DNA of 64,000 nt from contig NZ_WBMS02000015.1 of NCBI RefSeq assembly GCF_008923205.2, positions 156,638 to 220,637 of the forward strand, read 5' to 3'. Every line of letters starts with the position of its first letter. The stretch's first letter is position 1. The position numbers and the translations under genes are program-made. Positions 25,020 through 33,808 of the stretch are shown piece after piece. A model generated the notes under the pieces. It searched no databases. It was not told the origin of the DNA and saw only the letters and a list, made by a program, of their open reading frames with translations. This DNA comes from Actinomadura physcomitrii (GTDB taxonomy: Bacteria; Actinomycetota; Actinomycetes; Streptosporangiales; Streptosporangiaceae).

Positions 25020-26231
25020 TTAACGGGCGCAATCGGCCAGCACCGGCTGCGCAGCTTCTCGCAGTTCGATGACGGACGGGTGGTCACGGTGGGCGGCGAG
25101 CGCGGCGAGCATCTCGGTGACCCGGACGCAGATGCGGCGCGAGGAGATCTGTGCGGCGAGCGCGAGCATCTCGTGGCCGCGGACGCAGGCCTGTTCGATG
25201 TCCAGTGTCTGGGCGTGTGCGATCGACAGGATGCCGAGGCTGAAGGCGCGTGGACGCAGATCTGTGCGGACCGACAGGCTCTCTTCGGCTGAGCGAGCGG
25301 CGTCTCGCCCCATGCCGAGGTTCACGTAGCAGCGAGCCTCTTCGTGCCGGAGGTGTCCCCAACCGTAGGCGCCCATCCAACTGGGTTCTTCCGCGGTGCC
25401 GGCCTGCCGGTAGGCATCCCAGACGTTGCCGAGGATCCGTTGGGTGCGTGCCCGGTCGCCGGTCAGCGACGATGCGAGGGCGGACTTGGTGGTCAAGAAC
25501 GCCCGCCCGAGTGGGGGCGTGGTGCGGGCGACACCGACCGCGCCTTCGGTGTAGGCAAGAGCCTGTTGCACGTGGTCAGCGCGCTGCGCGGGCCTCGTGG
25601 CGAGGGCGGCCTTATGCATCTCGTGCTCGCCTCGGCGGGCCAGGACCCAGGCTGTCAGGGACGCGTCGCCGGATTCGTTGGCCATGCTCGCGGCTCGACC
25701 GAGCAGCATCAGGGATGCGTCCAGCCGGTCGGTGTCGAGGTTCATCGCCGAGACGCGCATGGCGAACTCGGTGGAGATGGCGAACAGCCGGCGGCGCAGC
25801 GCCTCGGGTGCGTGTCCGCGCAACCGGGGCTCAATGACGTCGGTCAGGTAGTCGGTGGCCTGCTGGCGGATCCGGGCGCCGCCGAACTGGCGATCGGAGG
25901 TCATGAGCGCGGTGAGCATGCCCCGGATCGCCTCCACGTCGCCCGCGCTGGGGTTGCGGTTGGCCGGCTCCTTGTGGCCGTCCTGGAAGAGTTCGTCCTC
26001 ATCCATGTTCAGTGCCCTGGCGTACAGGATGCGGTAGCGCTCGGTGATCCGGACGACATCGCCTTCCTCCCACCGTTCGATGTAGCGGCGCAGGCTTCGG
26101 ACGCTCGGCATCTTGTGCGGGTAGTCGGCGGCGTTTCGGAGTTCTTGCGCCATGCGCGGGATATCCCAGCCCAGTGCCCGGCGCTCACGGCGCATCCGGG
26201 CGCGCACTCGTGGAGTCGTCTCATAAGCCAT
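25020..26231 (-). CDS. XRE-family regulator with TPR-like sensor domain
   Basis: 403 aa. The first ~75 residues hold a helix-turn-helix (RRERRALGWDIPRMAQELRN then MPSVRSLRRYIERWEEGDVV). The remainder is an Ala-rich helical repeat region (GRAASMANESGDASLTAWVL, ARRGEHEMHKAALATRPAQR, ARCYVNLGMGRDAARSAEES). Similar in layout to the partial gene at 1-1126. Such regulators are common beside RsbW-like ATPases in actinomycetes, as seen here on the divergent side. Confidence 0.85.
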   Translation of the reverse strand: MAYETTPRVRARMRRERRALGWDIPRMAQELRNAADYPHKMPSVRSLRRYIERWEEGDVVRITERYRILYARALNMDEDELFQDGHKEPANRNPSAGDVEAIRGMLTALMTSDRQFGGARIRQQATDYLTDVIEPRLRGHAPEALRRRLFAISTEFAMRVSAMNLDTDRLDASLMLLGRAASMANESGDASLTAWVLARRGEHEMHKAALATRPAQRADHVQQALAYTEGAVGVARTTPPLGRAFLTTKSALASSLTGDRARTQRILGNVWDAYRQAGTAEEPSWMGAYGWGHLRHEEARCYVNLGMGRDAARSAEESLSVRTDLRPRAFSLGILSIAHAQTLDIEQACVRGHEMLALAAQISSRRICVRVTEMLAALAAHRDHPSVIELREAAQPVLADCAR

Positions 26232-26372
26232 GAGCGTGCACCTCGCCGCCTACCAGCCGTCCCGCGAACGTGGAGATGTCGCAAGCTGTCGAACATTGTC
26301 GGCTAGAGCCGCACCCCATGCCACGGCTTCACTAACAGTGACCGAATCGTCACCAGCACAGGGGAGGCAGCC

Positions 26373-26525
26373 GTGGCCCAAGCCACCAGCAGGACCTGGG
26401 ACCGCGAAGGCGTTCGCGCGCTCCTCCGCGCCGACTTCCCCCGCGGGGACATGACGGGCGAGACCAGTGGCTTCGCCGCGCGCTCCGCACCAGGCCACCT
26501 CGCGTGCTTCTCCACGAACTCCTGA
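26373..26525 (+). CDS. Small 50-aa protein upstream of the RsbW-like ATPase
   Basis: A 50-codon frame from GTG 26373 with a strong GGGGAGG 7 bases upstream, ending 20 bp before the ATPase gene. Contains TSRTWDREGVRALLRADFPR. No family recognised; it may be a leader or small partner. The ribosome binding site is the main support. Confidence 0.4.
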   Translation: MAQATSRTWDREGVRALLRADFPRGDMTGETSGFAARSAPGHLACFSTNS

Positions 26526-26545
26526 TCCTGACGAAAGCCGTGACC

Positions 26546-26926
26546 ATGCTCAGCGAAACCCGGGACGCACTCGTCCTGGACCCGACCCCACATGCTCCCG
26601 AGATCGCCCGCCAATTCGTGTCCAACCGCTTTGCCCAATGGGGCTTGGACGACTCCGACGGCCAACTCGTGGTCTCGGAGTTGGTGACCAACGCGCTTCT
26701 ACATGGCACCGGCGCGATCGTGGTGCGTGTTCTCCAAGACGAGCACAGTCGTTTGCCGAAGGTCGAGGTGACGGACCGGGGCGCGGAGCGCCCTGTCCTG
26801 CGCCCGCCGAACTATGCGGCCGATTCGGGGCGCGGTCTTTCGATCGTCGCAGCACTCGCATCCGCCTGGGGCGTGCGCCCGCTCCCGGACGGCGGCAAAG
26901 CCGTCTGGGCGTTGCTGTCCGCCTGA
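26546..26926 (+). CDS. RsbW-like ATP-binding protein (HATPase_c_2)
   Basis: 126 aa from ATG 26546 (ATG 26504 possible). GHKL ATPase motifs: N box VVSELVTNALLHG, G1 EVTDRG and G2 SGRGLSIVAAL. These small stand-alone kinases act as anti-sigma factors or partners of XRE/DUF397 systems in actinomycetes. Divergent from the XRE gene at 26231. Confidence 0.85.
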   Translation: MLSETRDALVLDPTPHAPEIARQFVSNRFAQWGLDDSDGQLVVSELVTNALLHGTGAIVVRVLQDEHSRLPKVEVTDRGAERPVLRPPNYAADSGRGLSIVAALASAWGVRPLPDGGKAVWALLSA

Positions 26927-27145
26927 TCTCGAGCTGCAGCCGGCCTCCTCCGCGCCTCCCAGCGTGATCTGTCGTGGCCGAGTGTGAATGGTCGCGTTTT
27001 CAGCTCCGACTCCGCGCTGGCCTGAGACCCGCCATCAAGCGGTGCTCGGCTTGACGGACGGTAGCGAGGCGAGCACTACTACGTTTCCGCCTGGGCTGCC
27101 CTGTGGCCAGGCATCTGGGCGGACAGCATCCGAAAAGAAGAGGGG

Positions 27146-27643
27146 ATGGAAATGGCATCGAAAGGCTGGAGCCTGTGCTCCGCGAGCGAGTGGCTCTGGG
27201 GATCGGAACCGATGCGCTGGCGCCGGGTGTTCCCAGGCCGCGCGGATCAGGTGACCACGGCCCGGCAGTTGGCGGCGTCGCTGTTCGCCGGAACGAGCCG
27301 GGAAGAGGAGGTGGCGATGGTGGTGGCCGAGCTGGCGAGCAACGCCGTGCTGCACACTCGGTCGGGCTACCAGGGAGGCTGGTTCGGGCTGGAGGTCACG
27401 TTGCAGGACGTCGCCTACATCGCGGTGACCGACCTGGGGGGCGGTTGCATTCCGACGATCCGCTCCGAACAGCCCGGGTGCGAGCCGCGGGTCAACGGAC
27501 GCGGGCTGCTCATGGTGTCCAAGCTCGCGCTGTCGGTGGGGATTCACGGCAGCCCGGACACCGGTCACACGGTCTGGGCCGACGTCGATCTGCGCAGCAG
27601 GACGGCGACAGCGCCGGCGGAGGAGACGCCGCTGGCGTCATGA
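27146..27643 (+). CDS. Second RsbW-like ATP-binding protein
   Basis: 165 aa, again a GHKL fold: N box VVAELASNAVLHT, G1 VTDLGGG and G2 NGRGLLMVSKLAL. It has a ~25-residue N-terminal extension with EWLWGSEPMRWRRVFPG. ATG 27146 is preceded by GAGGGG; ATG 27152 is possible. The two ATPases are only distantly similar, so they may pair rather than be a recent duplication. Ends just before a hairpin. Confidence 0.82.
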   Translation: MEMASKGWSLCSASEWLWGSEPMRWRRVFPGRADQVTTARQLAASLFAGTSREEEVAMVVAELASNAVLHTRSGYQGGWFGLEVTLQDVAYIAVTDLGGGCIPTIRSEQPGCEPRVNGRGLLMVSKLALSVGIHGSPDTGHTVWADVDLRSRTATAPAEETPLAS

Positions 27644-27647
27644 GGGA

Positions 27648-27678
27648 GGGCCCAGCCTGGGTCTAGCAGGCTGGCCCC
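27648..27678 (+). terminator. Hairpin after the second RsbW-like gene
   Basis: CCAGCCTG (27652-27659) and CAGGCTGG (27667-27674) form an 8-bp perfect stem with a 7-base loop, extended by imperfect GGC/GCC pairing. It starts a few bases after the stop codon at 27643. No T-tract, as is usual in actinomycetes. Confidence 0.6.
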
Positions 27679-28474
27679 TCAGGGGACAGGGTAGAGCAGA
27701 TCCCCTTGAGGCCGAGGCTCCGTCCCGGCCCTGGTGCATCGCCGGGGCGCGGGCGGAGCCTGTCCTTGTTTGTGGCGTTTTCTCAGCATGTGCCCGCATG
27801 GGGTGGCGGGCCATGCCCATTGCGTCTTATCGGGGTTCCGGTCGGTCTTCTTTTCGGGGTTCTTTTCGGTCTTCTGTTTATGACCAGAAGCCCCTGGCGG
27901 GCCTGTTAATGCAGGTCGGCGCGGTCTTGCATCTTCTGTTCGTGCGCCCGACTCGTCACCAGGACGGCTCCTGGTAATAGCTCGCGGGTGTGGTCGATGG
28001 CTTGATGTGGACCTCTTCCCGGTCCTGCACTGCTGTACCCCTTCCTTCCACCCAGTTCCTGAACACGACCGCCGGCGCCGCCAGGCGCCGGCGGCCTCCC
28101 GCCGTTGGCGCCGGCCCCATGGCCACGAGGCCCTGCCCGACGCGCGAGTCGTACGAGGCGAGGCGGCCGCCGAGGTGATGTAGCGGGTCGCCGCGCCGTT
28201 CCGGCGCCTTTGGTGAGGCGTTTTCGCTGAAAGGCGCCGGGGTGGTCGCGCGGTCGGTGGCGTGCGCGGTTTCGGTGCGCGAAATAGGTGTTTGCGATTG
28301 CTTGGGTTTGGGTGCGTGCGGGCGCGAATGGTTACATCGTTCAGCCGTTGAGGTGATTAAAAATGTGGCCGCAGGCGCTTGCCTATCGTTGCGGCATCGA
28401 GAAATGGTCGTAGTCCCGGTGAACGGGAACGGCGCCGAATCGCGGTTGCCGCAACGAATGGAATGGGAGTCAAA
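27679..28474. other. ~800-bp non-coding region before the winged-helix/MoxR/VWA module
   Basis: No convincing gene on either strand; a long minus-strand frame (27956-29692) is a GC-skew shadow. Two features stand out. A T-rich patch at ~27835-27880 repeats cggtcttct/ttttcgg units. Around 28335-28385 is an AT-richer stretch (gaggtgattaaaaatgtgg). The length, low GC and position make it a candidate for regulatory sequence or a cis site of the element such as an origin of transfer; neither is shown. Confidence 0.45.
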
Positions 28475-29509
28475 ATGGCCACGAAGAACACCGCCGCCAA
28501 CACCGCCGCCAACACCGCCGCCACGGGTACGGATGGGAAGGGCGCCATTGGCGCGGAGGGGCCCGTGGACGGTGCCGCCGGTGTGTCGGGCGGGGCGCGT
28601 CCGGTGGGGGCGGCTGGCGCGGTGTGGGGCGCGCTGACGGGTAACCCGGGTGCGACGGTGGCGGGGATCGCGGCGGCGGCGGGTGTCAGCCGCGCGACGG
28701 TGTCCCGGACGCTGACCGCGCTGGAGGCTGACGGGCGCGCCGTCCGGACGTCCGGCGGGCGCGACGGCGGGAAGCGCCTGCCGGACACCTGGCACGCCAC
28801 CCCCGACACCGTCACCCCCGACACCGGTGACGCGACGACCGGTGACGCCGTGACCGCGACCACAGGCGCCGGTGAGGCCGGTACGGCGCCGACCGGCCCC
28901 GCGTCGGACGCGCCCGCCGACGGGTCGGAGGGGGGCACGTCCGGCCCGGCGAACGTCGCCGACGGCACCGTCACCGAGGAGGCGACCGGTACGGACCCGA
29001 CCGGCACCGGGGACGCGAACGGCGCGGACGCGAACGGCGCCGAGGACGGGGACGGGGGTGCGGGGTTGGATCCGGTGGCGGTGGCCGAGGCGCGGGACGC
29101 GCTGACGGCGTTGCGCGACGGGATTACGGCGGCGCTGACGGCGCTGGAGGCCGGGGACGGCGACACGGCGTTGGCGGCGGCGGAGGGTGCCTACAGCGGG
29201 TCGGGGTTGGTGCGGCGGTTGGTGCGGGCGGCGGCGCGGGGGCCGGTGCGGACGGCGTCGGGGCGGGTGAGGTCGCAGCCGGGGGCGATGCGCGCGAAGG
29301 TCGCCGCGCACCTGACCGCGCACCCGGGCGCGGCGTTCACGCCGCATGAGGTGGCGAAGGTGATCGGTCATTCGGCGGGCGCGGTGTCCAACGCCCTGGA
29401 CCGGCTCGCCGAGGCCGGTGACGCCGAGCTGGTGTGCGAACGGCCCCGCCGGTTCACCACCACCCACCGCGCCATCGCGCGCGCCACCAACGCCCCCGCC
29501 GCGCACTGA
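28475..29509 (+). CDS. Double winged-helix protein, first gene of a MoxR/VWA module
   Basis: 344 aa from ATG 28475 (GGGAG upstream). The first winged helix is around residues 45-95 (PGATVAGIAAAAGVSRATVS then RTLTALEADGRA). A Thr/Gly/Asp-rich linker of ~110 residues and a helical segment (AEARDALTALRDGITAALTA) follow. The second winged helix is at the C-terminus (GAAFTPHEVAKVIGHSAGAV then SNALDRLAEAGDAELV). The C-terminal one is closely similar to that fused to the ATPase in the next gene, so the two proteins probably share a partner or DNA site. No named family recognised. Confidence 0.75.
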   Translation: MATKNTAANTAANTAATGTDGKGAIGAEGPVDGAAGVSGGARPVGAAGAVWGALTGNPGATVAGIAAAAGVSRATVSRTLTALEADGRAVRTSGGRDGGKRLPDTWHATPDTVTPDTGDATTGDAVTATTGAGEAGTAPTGPASDAPADGSEGGTSGPANVADGTVTEEATGTDPTGTGDANGADANGAEDGDGGAGLDPVAVAEARDALTALRDGITAALTALEAGDGDTALAAAEGAYSGSGLVRRLVRAAARGPVRTASGRVRSQPGAMRAKVAAHLTAHPGAAFTPHEVAKVIGHSAGAVSNALDRLAEAGDAELVCERPRRFTTTHRAIARATNAPAAH

Positions 29510-29604
29510 CCGCGCGCCCGGACCGCAGCGACTGCCATCCGGGGCGGGCTCCCTACCGCCCGCCCCCGGCACCACCGACCACCTCGTACCGCCGGAGGCA
29601 TGTG

Positions 29605-30894
29605 ATGACCAACGTTCCCACCACCGAGACCGCCACCGCCGCGACCACCACCGCCGCGCCGACCGTGAGCACCGCGACCGGCACAGGTGCACCGACCACC
29701 GGTACCGCGCCCGCCGCCGTTCCGGTGCCGGGTGGGCGCCTGGGGCAGGGCGAGTTGCGGCGCCGGGTCGCGACCGTGCTGGCCGACCGTCCGGGGAACC
29801 TGTTTAGCCCGGGTGAGATCGCCAAAGAGCTCGGCCGGTCGGCGGGTGCGGTCGCCAACGCCCTGGCGACCCTGACCGGCCGGGGTCAGGCCGAGCAGGT
29901 GTCGGGGCGCCCACGCCGCTACCGTGCCACCCCCACCACAGTTGACGCCACCAAAGGCAGTGGCGGCGCGGGCGCCGCCCGTGCGGTGCGCCGTAGTGCA
30001 CCGGCGGCGCCCGCCGCCCCGCCGTCCGGCACCACCCCCGCACCCGCCACCGGTCCGGCGGCGGGTGCGGGTGCCGGGAAGGCGGCGGGGAAGGGCGTGA
30101 GTGGTCCGGTGGTGCGTCCGAACGGTCAGGCCTACCACCCGCGTGCGTTGGCGGACCTGCCCGACGTGGCGGCGCTTCGGCGGTTGCGTGAGGCGTCGAT
30201 CGCGGCCCTGTTGTACGGGCCGCCCGGCACCGGGAAGACGTCCCTCGTTGAGGCGGCGTTCCCGGACCTGATCACGGTCGCCGGGGACGGTGACACCGCC
30301 GTCGCCGATTTCATCGGCGAGTACACCCAGGCCCCGGGCGGCGGTTACGAGTTCGTCTACGGGCCGCTGGTCACGGCGATGACCGAGGGCCGGTGCCTGT
30401 TCATCGACGACGCGACGTTGATCTCGCCGAAGGTGCTGGCGGTGGTGTATCCGGCGATGGACGGGCGCCGCCAGATCACCGTGAAGGCCCATAAAGGCGA
30501 GACGATCACAGCAGCCGAGGGGTTCTACGTGGTCGCCGGACACAACCCGGGCGTGCACGGCGCCGTCCTCACCGAGGCACTCGCCTCACGGTTCGCCGCA
30601 CAGATCCAGGTGTCCACCGACTACGACCTCGCCACCACGCTGAAGATCGAACCGCGCGCGATCCGGATCGCCCGCAACCTTGCCCGCCGTCAGGCCTCCG
30701 GCGAGATTGGTTGGGCGCCGCAACTGCGCGAACTGATCGCCTTCCAGAAGATGACCAAGGTCCTCGGACCCGACGCGGCGGTCGCGAACCTGGTCGGCAT
30801 CGCGCCCGAAGAAGACCGGGACATGGTCGCCGAGGTCATCAGTTCCGTCTACGGACGCGCCGTCACACCGCTGGCCCTCGGCCGCCAACTCTGA
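29605..30894 (+). CDS. MoxR/CbbQ-type AAA+ ATPase with N-terminal winged helix
   Basis: 429 aa from ATG 29605 (GGAGG 6 bases upstream). A Thr/Ala-rich start is followed by a winged helix (~50-110: NLFSPGEIAKELGRSAGAVA then NALATLTGRGQAEQV), a Pro/Ala/Gly linker and an AAA+ domain. Walker A is GPPGTGKTS (205-213), the Walker B position reads CLFIDDATLISP (DD rather than the usual DE), sensor 1 is VVAGHNPG and the Arg-finger region LTEALASRF. MoxR-type ATPases remodel or activate partner proteins together with VWA proteins, exactly the next gene here. The fused DNA-binding-like domain is unusual. Confidence 0.87.
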   Translation: MTNVPTTETATAATTTAAPTVSTATGTGAPTTGTAPAAVPVPGGRLGQGELRRRVATVLADRPGNLFSPGEIAKELGRSAGAVANALATLTGRGQAEQVSGRPRRYRATPTTVDATKGSGGAGAARAVRRSAPAAPAAPPSGTTPAPATGPAAGAGAGKAAGKGVSGPVVRPNGQAYHPRALADLPDVAALRRLREASIAALLYGPPGTGKTSLVEAAFPDLITVAGDGDTAVADFIGEYTQAPGGGYEFVYGPLVTAMTEGRCLFIDDATLISPKVLAVVYPAMDGRRQITVKAHKGETITAAEGFYVVAGHNPGVHGAVLTEALASRFAAQIQVSTDYDLATTLKIEPRAIRIARNLARRQASGEIGWAPQLRELIAFQKMTKVLGPDAAVANLVGIAPEEDRDMVAEVISSVYGRAVTPLALGRQL

Positions 30895-30961
30895 CCCGCG
30901 CCACCGCATACCTGCACATCCGGTGCCCGTCCGGGCGCCGTCACCACCCATCGGGGGAATC

Positions 30962-32974
30962 ATGACCGCGCACATCGTCACTGCACCCGCACCCGCCACC
31001 GGTCCGACCGGCACCACTACCGGCACCGCGCCCGCTTCGGGAACAGCACCGGCGCCCGCCGTCATAGCGCCCACGCCCGCCGCTGTCGCGGGTGCCGGGT
31101 TGGGTGGGGCGTGGCTGCCGCTGTCGGCGGCGTTCACCGACGCCGTCGCCGACCTCACCGACCGCGAAGACCTCACCGTGCAATGTGCGCCGGGTCTGGG
31201 ACAGGGCGCGCCGGGGTGCTTCGTGCCCGCACTGGCCACCATCGAACTCGACGGCACCCACCTCGGCCACAGGCCCGACACCTGCGACCCCACCCGCCCC
31301 GCCGACCGGCACCGCTACCCGATCCTGTGGGGCGTACTGGTCCACGAAGCCGCACACGCCACCCACACCCGCTGGGAACCACCAACCGGCGCACCCGCCG
31401 CCGTCTTCGACGCGGCTCTCGCCTTGGAAGAGTCCCGGATCGAGGCGGCGCAGGTGCGGCGCCGCCCCGCCGACCGGTCCTGGCTGCGCGCCGCCGCCAG
31501 CAGCCTCATCCTCGCCGACTTCTTCACCCCCACCACCAGCACGCACACGGCCACCGCAGCGACCGCACCCGCCACCGTCCCGCACGGTGCGTCCGGTGCG
31601 TCGGCGACACCGGCGACCGCGCCCGGTAGCGGCGCCGGTGCCAGCGGGACCGGTAGCGGCGCGTCCGGCGCCGTAGCGTCCGGCACCGTGGCGGGTGCGG
31701 CGGTCACCACACCCGGCGCGGCAATGACGCCGTGGAACGCCGGACGCGCCGCCGCGCTGCTGCTGGCCCGCACCGACGCCGGAATCCTCACCCTCGCCGA
31801 AACCGCGCCGCTGCGCGAGGTCGTGGTCGGGGTGCTGGGTGAGTCACGGTTGAGCGCGCTGTCGGCGCTGTGGCACATCGCCCATACCACCGGCGACACC
31901 GACGGCGAGGCGATGCTGGAACTCGGGCGGCGGTGGTGCCGGATCATCGGCGCCCGCCCCGATCACCCCGCACCCGTCCCACAGCCCGGCACCCCCGGCG
32001 CCTCCGGCGACCCGTCCCCTCTGGTCAAGGCGGTCGGTGAGACCCTGATCGCGGTGCACGCCTCTTCCGACACCCGCGCCACCGCACCCGGCACCCCCGG
32101 CGCCTCGAGCACCGCTGCCAACAAGGGAGAAGAACGCCGGCGAGAGAAGAAGGCGCGGGAAGAGGCACAGCGGGCGGCGCGGCGCGTGTTCGCGCCCAGC
32201 ACCACCCCCACCACCGCCCGGCGCGGGCCCACCGCGATCACCAGCACCCGGACGCCGGAACCGGCCGAGCAGGCCGCTGCGCGCCGGTTGGCGCGGCAGT
32301 TGCGGTCCGCCGCGCACCGCGACCGCGTCACCACCCGCACCACCTCGGCCACCCCGCCCGGACGCCTCAGCATGCGGGGCGCCCTGGCCGCCGACGCCCA
32401 ACGCGCCGCCGGAACCACCCCCACCGCCGAACCGTTCACCCAGACCATCCGCCGCCACGTGCCCGCGCCGCCGCTACGCATCGGCATCGCCTGCGACGTC
32501 TCCGGGTCCATGAACGAGTTCGCCCGGCCGGTCGCTTCGGCCGCGTGGATCATCGCCCGCGCCGCCGGACACGTCCCCGACGCCGTCTCCGCGTCGGTCA
32601 TCTTCGGCGCATGGGTGCGGGCCCTCACCCACCCCGGACAGACACCCGCTCAGGTCCCGGTATTCGCAGCCAACGACCCGTGCGAGGACTTCACCACCGC
32701 CGTTGACGCCCTCGACGCCGCCCTCGATCTGACCCGCCCCGGCGCCGCCCGCCTCCTCGTGGTCGTCTCCGACGGCCGGTTCAAAGACCCGCACCCCACG
32801 CTCGGCCAGCAGCGCCTCGACCGGCTCACCGCGTCGGGATGCGCGGTGTTGTGGCTGGCGCCCCACTCGCACGCCACCGTCCTGAACGGCGCCCACCCCA
32901 TCACCCTCACCGACCCCGCACAAACGGCCGACACCATCGGCGCCGCTGCCACCCGCGCCCTCCGCAACGCATGA
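30962..32974 (+). CDS. VWA-domain protein with HExxH metalloprotease-like region
   Basis: 670 aa from ATG 30962. The N-terminal half has a zincin-like motif, LVHEAAHATH (H128, E129, H132), followed ~25 residues later by ALEESRIEAAQ, which could supply the third ligand as in CobT/NorD-like and DUF2201-type proteins. A long Thr/Ala/Gly/Pro-rich linker and a basic helix follow. The C-terminal VWA domain has the MIDAS motif DVSGS (512-516) and LLVVVSDGRFKD. It is the expected partner of the preceding MoxR ATPase (28475-32974 reads as one unit) and ends just before a strong hairpin. The biological target is unknown. Confidence 0.85.
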   Translation: MTAHIVTAPAPATGPTGTTTGTAPASGTAPAPAVIAPTPAAVAGAGLGGAWLPLSAAFTDAVADLTDREDLTVQCAPGLGQGAPGCFVPALATIELDGTHLGHRPDTCDPTRPADRHRYPILWGVLVHEAAHATHTRWEPPTGAPAAVFDAALALEESRIEAAQVRRRPADRSWLRAAASSLILADFFTPTTSTHTATAATAPATVPHGASGASATPATAPGSGAGASGTGSGASGAVASGTVAGAAVTTPGAAMTPWNAGRAAALLLARTDAGILTLAETAPLREVVVGVLGESRLSALSALWHIAHTTGDTDGEAMLELGRRWCRIIGARPDHPAPVPQPGTPGASGDPSPLVKAVGETLIAVHASSDTRATAPGTPGASSTAANKGEERRREKKAREEAQRAARRVFAPSTTPTTARRGPTAITSTRTPEPAEQAAARRLARQLRSAAHRDRVTTRTTSATPPGRLSMRGALAADAQRAAGTTPTAEPFTQTIRRHVPAPPLRIGIACDVSGSMNEFARPVASAAWIIARAAGHVPDAVSASVIFGAWVRALTHPGQTPAQVPVFAANDPCEDFTTAVDALDAALDLTRPGAARLLVVVSDGRFKDPHPTLGQQRLDRLTASGCAVLWLAPHSHATVLNGAHPITLTDPAQTADTIGAAATRALRNA

Positions 32975-32978
32975 CCGC

Positions 32979-33013
32979 GTCCGACCTGGGCCCCGCCGGG
33001 GCCCAGGTCGGAC
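32979..33013 (+). terminator. Strong intrinsic-terminator-like hairpin
   Basis: A perfect 16-bp inverted repeat, arms 32979-32994 and 32998-33013, with a 3-base loop (gcc), beginning 4 bases after the VWA stop. The stem includes CCGACCTGGGCCCC. No T-tract, typical of actinomycete terminators. It marks the end of the winged-helix/MoxR/VWA unit. Confidence 0.85.
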
Positions 33014-33339
33014 GGCCCGGCGGGCCGACCGCACGCGGAGCCGGACATGGTCCCGCCGCGCGCAACCGCCGTTCCCGCCGTACGACCGCGCCACCACAGA
33101 GAAGCCCGGTCCATTGCCATGGGAACAGCGCGATACAACGCTCCGCGGACCCGAACCGGCCAGGTCCGGAGGCGGCCGGACGGGCCCGGCACGCGGCCCC
33201 CGGGCCACGTCCCGCGCCGCCCACCAGCCAACTGCCAAAGTCTCGCCGAGGGTGCGCTCTTCGAGATCACCCATCTCTTCTACGCACGACACCACCGATG
33301 CCTGGGGCGTATTGCCCCTCGTACCGAAAGGACCGATCC
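33014..33339. other. Non-coding stretch between terminator and next gene
   Basis: About 325 bp with only GC-skew frames and no ribosome binding site before ~33325. A small second hairpin (cggcccggcgggccg) sits at ~33013-33027. The promoter of the gene at 33340 is expected here, but I cannot place it. Confidence 0.4.
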
Positions 33340-33747
33340 GTGAACCGCAACGCGCATGCCGTACCGGCCGAGCCCGCCCACCCCTGGCTGATCCAGGAGT
33401 TGTGCGGCCTCATCGACATCACCGCCGAACTGGACGCCAACCCCCGGGACCGCTATGCGGTCACCCAGAAGCTGATCAAGGCGGCCTACCGAGTGGCTGC
33501 CGCGACCGAACCCGTCCTGGACCGGGACGCCGCGCTCATCACCGCGCTACGCGAGGCCGCCACCGCCCGGCCTGCCGCGTCGGATGCCTGCCCTGACTGC
33601 CGCATCGTCGAGTGGTGCGGTCGCCACGCCGTCGGTCTGGACGTCGCCGACACCTACAACGACCTCGGCCGTGCCCTCTACGGCCCCGTCTACGACCAGG
33701 AACACTCCACCCGGACCATCGAGGAAGGCAGGGCTCACCGCCCATGA
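33340..33747 (+). CDS. Hypothetical protein, 135 aa, with CxxC motif
   Basis: Starts at GTG 33340 with AAAGGA upstream. A helical N-terminal half (ELCGLIDITAELDANPRDRY) is followed by ASDACPDCRIVEWCGRHAVG, which could bind a metal, and ends DLGRALYGPVYD. No family recognised. It converges on the DUF2637 gene. The real N-terminus is much shorter than the open frame, which starts at 32839. Confidence 0.6.
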   Translation: MNRNAHAVPAEPAHPWLIQELCGLIDITAELDANPRDRYAVTQKLIKAAYRVAAATEPVLDRDAALITALREAATARPAASDACPDCRIVEWCGRHAVGLDVADTYNDLGRALYGPVYDQEHSTRTIEEGRAHRP

Positions 33748-33808
33748 CTCGATGGCAGCACGGCAAGCAGTGGGTCCGGGCCGGCCGGAGGGCAAGGTCA
33801 GCCAGAGG

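Noticed and set aside
27956..29692. 578-codon minus-strand open frame with Arg-rich composition
   Set aside because: Antisense to the winged-helix gene and a non-coding region; low complexity, no domain, explained by third-position GC bias.
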